Assembly (NCBI RefSeq): GCF_000004075.3
Contig: NC_026660.2
Span: 5,394,001 to 5,458,000 of the forward strand
Direction: 5' to 3'
Length of the DNA stretch: 64,000 nt
From: Cucumis sativus
Taxonomy: Eukaryota; Streptophyta; Magnoliopsida; Cucurbitales; Cucurbitaceae
Both the position numbers and the translations under genes were made by a program. The notes below the pieces were generated by a model. That model did not search any database. It was not told the DNA's origin and was given only the letters and a program-made list of their open reading frames with translations. Of this stretch, positions 55,087 to 64,000 are shown in pieces; the first letter of the stretch is position 1, and each line of letters begins with the position of its first letter.

Positions 55087-58000
55087 ATGGCTTCCAAACC
55101 AGGCATTCTCACAGATTGGCCATGGAAGCCACTTGGAAGTTTCAAGGTATATAAATTCTTTGGCTCATTTTTTTATGAATTGGTTTTAGTTCAACTGACT
55201 CGACTTTTTTGTTGAGAGTATATATATATTGTGTTAACGTTGTTTAATTCTCTTCTACCTTTCATTTTGAATTGATGTTATGAACAATATATCTTTTATG
55301 GGCTATTTTTTCTAATGAGTTCGACTGCTAACTTTTTAGTTGATAATATATAATGTATTAATTCATCTCTGACGAGTTTTTTTTTTCTTTTCTTATCTTT
55401 TTTTTTTTTTCTAGTTTGTGATATTGACTCCATGGGTGATTCATAGCTCTTACTTGTACTTCAAAGGAGGAGAAAAGAGAGATTTAAGTTATATTCTTAT
55501 ATTTCCATTTCTTGTATTGAGAATGATTCACAATCAGATTTGGATTTCTCTCTCTCGTTACCAAACGGCTAAAGGAACTAAAAGGATTGTTGATAAACCC
55601 ATTGAGTTCGAACAAGTTGATAGAGAAAGTTCATGGTTAGTTCTCTCTCTCTCTCTCTCCCTACTGGTTTGATTTCTTATTTCTGGTCTTGAACTTTTTA
55701 GTACCTTTGTCTCTTGTTGACAAAAAAAATGGTTTATTGATTTCTTAAAGATGTTCGTTGAAAATTTTCTATATACTGTTCACTTTATATGTTTACCTTC
55801 GTGATTATGGTTTTATAATTGATGGAGAGGTCTCATACTAATGGAAGTTATTTTCCTAATTGCTTATAAATTCTAATGATTATTTAACTTCCAAAGTATT
55901 TTTAGTTGAAGTCTTTAATAATTTAAGTTCGTTATAATAATAAATTAAAGAAGTCCCATCTTCTTATATATGTATTAAATTTCTACCATTTTCTAGTATC
56001 ACAGATTCATAAATACTCATCAATAACTTTATGTTCGACACTATTGAACTACGTGCGTACCAACAAACTTAAAGCACAAGTGAATTGAATACTATATATT
56101 TAGAATTTCATTCTTATTTTTAATAACATAGTACAATGCACCCTCTCTTTCTGAAGTGATTTCTTATCCTTGCAATTTTTATATATATAAAAAAAAGTAA
56201 TGGTATGTGTTCTATTGCAGGGATGACCAAATTTTGTTCAATGGGCTGCTGTTTTGCTTGGGGAGGATGGTGGTGGAGAAGGGTGAAAATCTACCGCTAT
56301 GGAGGACCAACGGGGTGGTTATAGCAGCATTGCTGCACGCTGGTCCGGTGGAGTTTCTGTACTACTGGTTTCATAGAGCTCTTCATCACCATTTTCTTTA
56401 CTCTCGCTACCATTCTCACCACCATTCCTCCATTGCTACTGAGCCTATCACCTGTAAATTATATCTCTCTTCTTTTAATTTCCAAGTCTCGATCTACCAA
56501 TTTTTCATGACGTAACGTTCATATTGAACTTTAAATTCACCATGTCTTAATCAACTTAATTAGATACTTAACAAATAAGCGTATAACGTGTCCATTTTCT
56601 TTAAATGTTGTTTTAGCAGTTCCATCAATGAGGCCCTACTTTTTAATTCTTCTATTTAATTTTTGCTTCAAAACTATTTGGTTTCTTGGTTTTGCTTAGA
56701 ATAATGGTTGAGAAATTAAAGATTATATATTTCTTTTGATTGTTATATAGGGTATTTGATAAGTCAAATGTGTTAATATAAGATAAAGGTGTAATTTGAC
56801 CTGAAAAAATGCTTTTCTATAAAGTGAAGAAGAGACGTGAAAAAAAGCAACAAGTGGATGTGTGAGTTTAGACCCTACACTTTCAATGAACAAATTAATT
56901 GTTCATCTCCCTCTTCCTCAAATCTAGTGGATCACATGCATGTTACTAAGGAACGAAGGATGAGAATGGCCATATAAAGATAAAGGTTTTTAATTAACTA
57001 CCACCCAAGTTTATGTAATAGATGATTAAATTGCACCTAAGGACCACAATTTTAATATCTGACGTTGATATATGAAATGGGACACCGTCGTCTCTCACAT
57101 GTTAGAGGAACTTTAGACCTGATCTGATCTTAATCGATATATTTGTCTAAATCAGTTGATAAGATGTATTTTAATTGATTTTGATTAGAATGTATGTGTA
57201 TTTTGTTTTTCAGCTGTGATACATCCATTTGCAGAACACATAGTGTATTTCTTGCTGTTTACAATACCATTGTTGGTGACAGTGCTAACAGAAACAGCAT
57301 CAATAGGGTCTTTTGTTCTTTATGTGATGTTCATTGATTTTATGAACAATATGGGTCATTGCAACTTTGAGATTGTTCCTAAGAGCCTTTTCTTCATTTT
57401 CCCTCCTCTCAAGTATCTCATCTACACTCCCTCGTAAGTCTCTTTCTCTAATTAAATCTAATTTGACAAATCGTTTTGAAAGTTAAGTTACTGAAATAAA
57501 ATAAAACTTAGACATGTTGAGTTCTTCAACTTTAATTTCAAATTGTGTGTATACCTATATTTCGTCATTTGAACTTCCGAAAGTATCTAATAAATTTTGT
57601 AACTTATCACATAAATAATGTAATAGACATAAAATTATTAATCAAACAACCTAATTACTAGGCATTTGCTGAACCTAATGGAAGTTCAAAAGTCGAAAGG
57701 TTTAAAGGTTTAGGAATAAATTTATAAACATAAAGTGAAAGATCAAGAACTAAAATAAACTAGTAATTTATAGGTTGATTTTAAAAGGGTTTAAATTTTT
57801 ATTATTTTCAGAATCACTGGAAAAATGCTTTTATAATTGATAATCGAATTTGGGTGTAATTAAAAACTAAATTGATTTCAATAATTAAAAAGATGTTTCA
57901 ATAGGATTTTAAATGTAACAAAAAGTGATTTTCTTCGAGTCTTAATCATAGATATGAACAAATAAGAGTTTGAAAAGACAGGAGTGCTTGTACTGGATTG

Positions 58001-60188
58001 ATTTTGGCTTTGACACATGGCCTCCAGCTCTAAATCACATCATGCATTAAATAAAGCTTGCTACACTGAAATTCATACAATTACTTCGTCAAATTTCAAT
58101 ACGAGTCTCATAAATGTGTTGACAAGTGACGAGAGTGAAATCGACTTTGATACAAAATGCAGGTTCCATTCACTACACCATACCCAATTCAGAACCAACT
58201 ATAGTCTATTCATGCCAATATATGATTACATATATGGGACAGTGGACAAGAACTCAGATAGTTTATATGAAAACTCATTGCTAAGAGAAGAAGAAGTGGC
58301 AGATGTGGTTCATTTAAGCCATTTGACAACCCCACAATCTATATATCATATGAGGCTTGGGTTGGCAACTGTGGCCTCACAACCATTTACCTCAAAGTGG
58401 TGGTTGACTCTACTTTGGCCTTTCACTTCTTTCTATGTACTTGCCACTTCATTCTATGGCCACATTTTTGTCTATGAAAGAAACACTTTCAAGGCACTCA
58501 AATTGCAATCTTGGGTCATCCCTAGATTCAATCTTCAAGTAAGCCATTATTATTAATTATTATTTTCCATTACTGTTCAATATCATACAAAATATCCCAC
58601 CTTCATATTTTTTTTTACTTGTTTTTGTTTTCTAAATTTAGTTTAGGATCTGTTTTGTTTTCTAAATTTAGTTTAGGATCATTATAGATCAATATTTAAT
58701 CGAAGAAAATGCAGTTGAATTTGTCTTCTTACTGTAATTTTTATATTAAGCTATATCATCGTTAAACTATAAAATAATATGAATTGATAAATTATATTTA
58801 TTAATGTATATTCTTAGTACAATGATAATCATGAAATTAATTATACTAATATAATAATATGAAATTAATTATAAATAATTAATTTCTTTAACATTAACTC
58901 TAATTAATCCTAAATTTGAAATTGGTATTTGAAGTATTTCATGAAAGGGAGAAGAGAAGCAATCAACAAGTTGATAGAAGCAGCCATTTTAGATGCTGAT
59001 AAGAAGGGAGTCAAGGTGCTAAGCTTAGGCCTCCTTAATCAGGCAAGTAAAAAACTCAAACTCATTATTCTCCGATGTAAAATCAACAAGATTTAAAATC
59101 ATTTTTTGAACTTTATTGAGTCAGGATATCTTAAGGAAAAAGGTTATGATTTTGAGATTATTGGATGCAGGGAAAAGAGCTAAATGAATATGGAGAATTT
59201 TACATACACAAGTATCCAAATTTGAGAATAAAATTGGTTGATGGAAGTAGTTTAGCAGCTGCTATTGTGATCAATACAATCCCAAAAGCCACAACAAAAG
59301 TGCTTCTTAGAGGAAACCTTTCTAAGGTTGCTTATGCCATTGCAGATGCCTTATGTCAATTGGGTTTTCAGGTCTCCCTCTCTCTCTAATTTCTTTTAAT
59401 TAATTTACATATATAACCATTTTAATTAGTAAATTATTCACAAACAAAAAAAAAACAGTCAACAAACTCAAAATATTTAGTCTGAGTTTTGATTTTTCTA
59501 TGTATTGTTGTCTCTCAGGTGGCTACCTTGTATGAGAATGAGCATAAGAAGCTTAAATCAAAGGTCACTACCAATTCTAACAACCTGGTCCTTGCAAAAA
59601 TTACTACCCACAAGGTAATATTTACATTATGCATACCTATGTAATTACTACCCATAAATGATGAAAAAAAAAATTCATTGTGTTTAACCAAAATGTGTAT
59701 TGACAGATATGGATAGTGGGAGATGGATTGGAAGAGTTTGAACAACTAAATGCACCAAAAGGGACAATCTTCATTCCCTATTCACAATTTCCTCCACAAA
59801 GACTTAGAAAAGATTGCTATTATCACATCACTCCTTCCATGAGGGTTCCTTCTTCTTTTCAGAACATCGACTCTTGCGAGGTCAGTCATATCAGTCAAAA
59901 AAATTTGTAGTACAAATCAATAAAAAGATATTCAAATACTACATCCATTCATTGTTGTCCATATATATATTTATTATCTACTGAGTACTTATGGTTGAAT
60001 TGACAATTTTTTGATTGCAGAATTGGTTGCCGAGAAGAGTGATGAGTGCATGGCGAATGGCGGGAATATTGCATGCTTTGGAAGGAAGAGAAGGGCATGA
60101 GTGTGGAGAAACAATGTTGAGTTTGGACGACGCATGGAGAGCAAGCCTTGAAAATGGATTTCTTCCTTTGGAAATTCCTTCTATTTAA
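55087..60188 (+). CDS. CER1: CER1-type very-long-chain aldehyde decarbonylase (wax alkane synthesis)
   Basis: Endoplasmic-reticulum membrane enzyme of the CER1/CER3 family. With CER3 it turns very-long-chain acyl-CoA or aldehyde into the alkanes of cuticular wax. Exons: 55087-55146, 55415-55635, 56221-56453, 57214-57433, 58163-58538, 58935-59042, 59171-59371, 59519-59614, 59707-59880 and 60021-60188, which join in frame to 618 aa, close to Arabidopsis CER1. The N-terminal half is hydrophobic and holds the di-iron His clusters of the fatty-acid-hydroxylase fold: HRALHHH (145-151), HSHHH (158-162) and FHSLHH (246-251). The C-terminal WAX2 domain follows (VLSLGLLNQG, GSSLAAA) and ends with ENWLPRRVMSAWRMAGILHALEG. 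The presence of the His boxes favours CER1 over CER3. Intron 6 uses a GC donor (CAG|GCAAGT). The exon 2 donor is next to a CT repeat. Close CER1-LIKE paralogues cannot be excluded. Confidence 0.92.
58621..58680. repeat. 30-bp tandem duplication in intron 5 of the CER1-like gene
   Basis: Two copies (58621-58650 and 58651-58680), both ending tctaaatttagtttaggatc, differ at two bases. Confidence 0.93.
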
Positions 60189-60648
60189 AATAAAGCTAAG
60201 AGACAGTACTATAGCGAAACATCTTTCAAAAATTCATAGCAAAACTACACTAAGGGAAAGATTTGATAGTTTCGATTTTATATCATCTTTTGCTACTTAT
60301 TGATGTTTGTGGACAACACCTTACTGGTGTTTTATATTTTGATACCCTTATGAACTTTGCTATTAATATAAATGGTAATGAAGAATGTGATGAAATATTG
60401 AAGGAACTAATGTGTGATAATTATGGCATGGAATAATTTCTACAAATAGTAAAACTACAATGATTTTGACTTTTACCTTTTTATGAGAATTATTTGTTAT
60501 GATTTTATTCCAGATATAATGACAATTTGGTCCTACATACCTTCCAAAATTTTCACAAAGTTCTTAGGATTAAGTTAATAAGTGAATAAAATAGAGTTTG
60601 TGCCAAAGTTTATGTCTAAATAATTTAGAGAACAAAATAATCATAAAT

Positions 60649-60696
60649 CTAATACTAATAGACCTATCAAGTCTAATACTAATAGACCTATCAAGT
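60649..60696. repeat. 24-bp perfect tandem duplication
   Basis: Copies at 60649-60672 and 60673-60696 begin ctaatactaatagacc. Confidence 0.95.
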
Positions 60697-60766
60697 CAAG
60701 TTGATAGATCAATTTGTGATGAATGTTAAACCCTTCATTCATTTCAATTATATTGCTAGAAGGAAG

Positions 60767-60854
60767 GACGCATAAATTTAGAAGAGTCATATTTGAGCAT
60801 ATGTAAAGGTGACGCATAAATTTAGAAGAGTCATATTTGAGCATATGTAAAGGT
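60767..60854. repeat. 44-bp perfect tandem duplication
   Basis: Copies at 60767-60810 and 60811-60854 begin gacgcataaatttagaag and are identical, which suggests a recent event. Confidence 0.97.
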
Positions 60855-62121
60855 ACTGCAACGATGCAAAGAAAGTGTCAACCTAAACCTAACTCAATTG
60901 ATTAAAACATGTATCATCAACCAAAGATCATATTAAAAAATTCACTATCTCAACAGACAATAAATAAATCCAAATCTTTACACATAACATTTTCTTTCTC
61001 TAGACAGTTCGACATGTGGACTATCACAGTTCAGAAACCTGCTAAATCTTGTTGTAGCATATAAAGCGAACAAACTACGGTAAGAATTTATAAACAAACA
61101 ATATCGAAAGGTGTGGAGTAGCCAAGAATATGTTACAAACAACAGAACCCAGTGGGGTTCTGGAAGTTGAAGTTTTATCATTTTATGAATGATTTGGGAA
61201 GGCCAAGACAGGACTTGGCCTGCAAGCCTGGCAGATAAAGAAAGAGCAGAATTCAAGAACTAACATACTGTTTTTCATAACTAAGTGACACAGCAACATG
61301 GTGGGGGACAGCCACAAGGAAAGAACAGATCAGGTGATCGATAACTAATAAGCCTCTATTAACAATGGTGCCAATCTTTTTTCTGCCATCACTCTTTATT
61401 TTTAGAATGTCAAGTATAGTGCTGTAGATGCATTGCATGTGTTTTTGAAACTACAACCTTCCATAATAAACATAAAAACATGGGCAATATGTACAAGAAG
61501 CAAGCATTTATGTCCCACCTCATAATTCCTTGTAAATTATATGTAATCCAACTACATAAATAACAATTTTATATTTAGTGTGCCATATTATAATGCTCTA
61601 GTTTTACCCACACCCTCTGAGAAAGCATACACCTACATCACTACATGTATGTAGAACATTTAATATGATCTTAGTTTAAAAACTTCTGCAATTTTCAGTC
61701 CCTGAAATCCTAAAAGGCATTGGAATAGGGTAACATATTTAAATCGAATATATAATGTACATTGCATGATTGTCAACTAAAGGAGGAATCTGCAAGGCAT
61801 GTGATCACCACCATACATCAAGTCATAAGTTATCAAAAACCAATGGGGAAAACAATGGAAAAGTTGAAGAGAGATTAGCCACATATCGGAACACTCCTTT
61901 GAAATATTATCTACCTGCTACCATATTGCATAGTTTTGTATAGAACCCTCCAAGTACAATGAAGAATATACTTCCGTATATTCTAATAGTTGATATTTCA
62001 ACTGTTGCCTCAATCAGTATATATAAAAAGCCTCTAACAAAGAATTCTTGGAACTTATTCCCTAGGGGGAATTACCTCAATAGAGAATAACATGAATGGC
62101 ATTGGTATAGAAGCAAGACTC

Positions 62122-63814
62122 TCAGTCATCCTGCATAAGATACAAATAGAGATATCATTAAAAGATAAAATATCCAAGTAAATATTGGAACATAAAACAA
62201 CAAATATGGTTAATGGTTGGTTTCAATATGACTTTTTTTTTTTTTGTCTTTTCTTTCGTTCCTCCCTCCCTTACAAAGTTCATACAGTTACACTTTCAAG
62301 AGATGCCTTCTTTGGTTGTTTGCCTACTTTACTTAGTTGGATCTAATCGGATAAAATGGGGCATTGAAACTGCAGGCGGAACCTATTATGTCATTCTCAG
62401 AATTCTTTGCAGTCCCAACCGATGGTCTAATACAGCACCTAGTAACAAAGGGCATACAAAAAATTTGACTACACTCGTCATTGACAAAAATCACATAATG
62501 AGCCTTGGCCAATTACAACAGCAGGAAGAAAAAAACATAAAAATACAAGCCTTGCAGTGAAAAAAAAACATAAAAATACAAGCCATGCGGTGAAAAACAA
62601 CATAAAGTTCTTCTCTGAATCATCTCAAGGCTAAACAAATTCATCCTGGATTTAATTACAGTTCTACAAGTAACAATTCAGGAAATGGGAAATGAAACGA
62701 GAGTAATAAAAACTCCACAATTAACTATATTTAAGCATGCCTTTCAAATTCATGCTTTTCTACATCAATAGTTAAACTTCTCAAACTAACATTACATGGT
62801 TTGATGTGAAATCATATTCCTCACTGAAAGTATCATACATGTACACCAAATATGTATATGAACCTCAAAAACCTTTACATCACAGACTTGAGCATCAACC
62901 TGATGATAAGGGTGCCTTTAGGACAGAGGGCACATCACATGCATCTAGAGTTAAACTGCAATAGCTAGTTATTCAATTTCCAACATTATCGACGGTATAA
63001 GAATTCTATATTTTGAACACAAAAAATACGCAGCCAAAAGATGTTTTTTCATCTCTCATTGAGCATTTATTTCTATGCACATAAATTACAGCAACCATAT
63101 GTAAAATGACTATGATAAAGCATGTTTTACCGGTCGGTATTAAAAATTCCATTGGATAAATTTTCTTTCTAATCCAAAAGAAGTTTACATAAAGCTTTAA
63201 GTTCATAATTCAAAATCTTGGTATCCATCCCTTCTCAATTTTGAAGGTGGTAGTGCTCTATATGTCCCGAAACATGCCCAATCAATACCCCTTGCAAACT
63301 CCATTTCGTAAAAAGCTCATTTTCCATTTTAGTTGGAGTTTTAATAGAGTAAATTTCTGCCGAGCACGACCATGGGGTTTTACCTTCTCATTTACAGATG
63401 TAAAAACAGCTTTAACTGACTCAAATACTTCTTCAACTGGCCTTGCAGCATCAATCTAAGAATTGAATGGGAAATGTCAGATTTATATGTATGGTAAAAG
63501 GGAGTGAAATTTTCAAATTGCAGATTTACCTTATGTACTTTCCCAATAGATTCATAAAACTGAACTACAGGGAGACTAGACTCTAAGAAAACCTTGAAAC
63601 GCTTTCGAATTGTCTCAATATTATCATCATCTCTTCCCTGAAAACCAAGATTATGATCTTATTCGTTGAACAATATTAGAAGAAGAAAGAATAGTGAAAT
63701 TTAAGTTGAGAAAGAGTACCAAAATGGTCTAACCTGATTCCTGTGTAAGATGCGCCTCTCCATCTCCTCTTCAGGGCAATCAAAAAACAGGACAAAAGCT
63801 GGTTCTATACCGGT
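62122..63814 (-). CDS. UMP-CMP kinase, 3' part (5' end outside the window)
   Basis: Nucleoside monophosphate kinase of the adenylate-kinase fold that phosphorylates UMP and CMP with ATP. Three clear minus-strand exons are visible: 63814-63734 ([20 protein letters not shown], then RILHRNQ), 63637-63530 ([20 protein letters not shown] ... KVHK) and 63455-63384 ([20 protein letters not shown], then VNEK). They join in phase 0 and match the core beta-strand, the lid (NQGRDDDN with arginines) and the C-terminal helix of the family. After 63384 the donor GTAAAACC points to one more exon. The best candidate is a nine-base exon at 62130-62122 (Asp-Asp-stop) behind a good acceptor, tttgtatcttatgcag. 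That exon is tentative. The P-loop and NMP-binding exons lie to the right of the window. Confidence 0.82.
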
Positions 63815-64000
63815 CTGCAACCCAATAGAAAAATGACTTAAATACAAAAATCTAGAAAAATAGTAGTCTTTTACCAAAAAAAAGTAACTTAGAGACAATA
63901 ATTTGAACATACCATTGAACAATATACTCACGACGTAGTACAACAAAAATGAAATTTAAACATGTTGAAAGAAGGGGAAACAAGTGGCTAAGAAAGCTTA

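Larger units (their letters stand above)
60189..62121. other. Intergenic region between convergent CER1-like and UMP-CMP kinase genes
   Basis: The region should contain both 3' untranslated regions. It includes a 24-bp tandem pair (60649-60696) and a perfect 44-bp tandem pair (60767-60854). The open frames on the minus strand at 60978-61438 do not resemble a known family. Confidence 0.5.

Noticed and set aside
63241-63383. Read-through of UMP-CMP kinase beyond 63384
   Set aside because: The extra residues ([11 protein letters not shown]...) do not resemble the family C-terminus, and a GT donor stands exactly where the conserved part ends.

Overview
The window is nuclear DNA of a flowering plant, almost certainly a eudicot. 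It is AT-rich, its genes carry many short introns, and several diverged LINE tails, a small LTR-type element and many AT, CT and AC microsatellites lie between them. The dispersed repeats and overall protein similarity suggest Cucurbitaceae (cucumber or melon relatives), but that placement is inference. All gene models were spliced by hand from GT-AG signals, reading-frame phase and family similarity. Every model keeps one continuous frame except the NDUFAF3-like gene, which has a one-base break.

Layout: a gene-poor start (1-4.2 kb), then an AT-hook/PPC nuclear protein (AHL, 4291-5386, +). After 6.6 kb without a recognisable gene comes a U-box E3 ligase (12017-13777, -). Decayed LINE fragments at 16-17.7 kb precede a type-B response-regulator-like GARP factor (18122-23497, -). 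Next are a CYP88A-type ent-kaurenoic acid oxidase with a 3.8-kb first intron (27417-33337, -), the NDUFAF3/Mth938-like gene (36724-39564, +), a DnaJ-type zinc-finger protein predicted to be plastidial (40919-43288, -) and a secreted GH9 endoglucanase (43812-46439, -). A transposon-rich stretch (46.5-55 kb) holds two LINE tails and a TRIM-like element. The window ends with a CER1-type wax alkane-forming enzyme (55087-60188, +) and the 3' part of a UMP-CMP kinase (62122-63814, -, running off the right edge).

The genes do not form an operon or an evident metabolic cluster. They cover gibberellin synthesis (KAO), cytokinin-type signalling (type-B RR), ubiquitination, cuticular wax, cell wall, mitochondrial complex I assembly, plastid protein handling and nucleotide metabolism.

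The points most worth checking are the Ala at the phospho-acceptor position of the type-B regulator, the one-base frame break in the NDUFAF3-like gene, the intron inside a clade-A-type AHL gene, a GC-AG intron in the CER1-like gene, two short LINE tails with clean target-site duplications, and the TRIM-like element. I saw no convincing new biological system, no CRISPR array and no RNA gene I could support.
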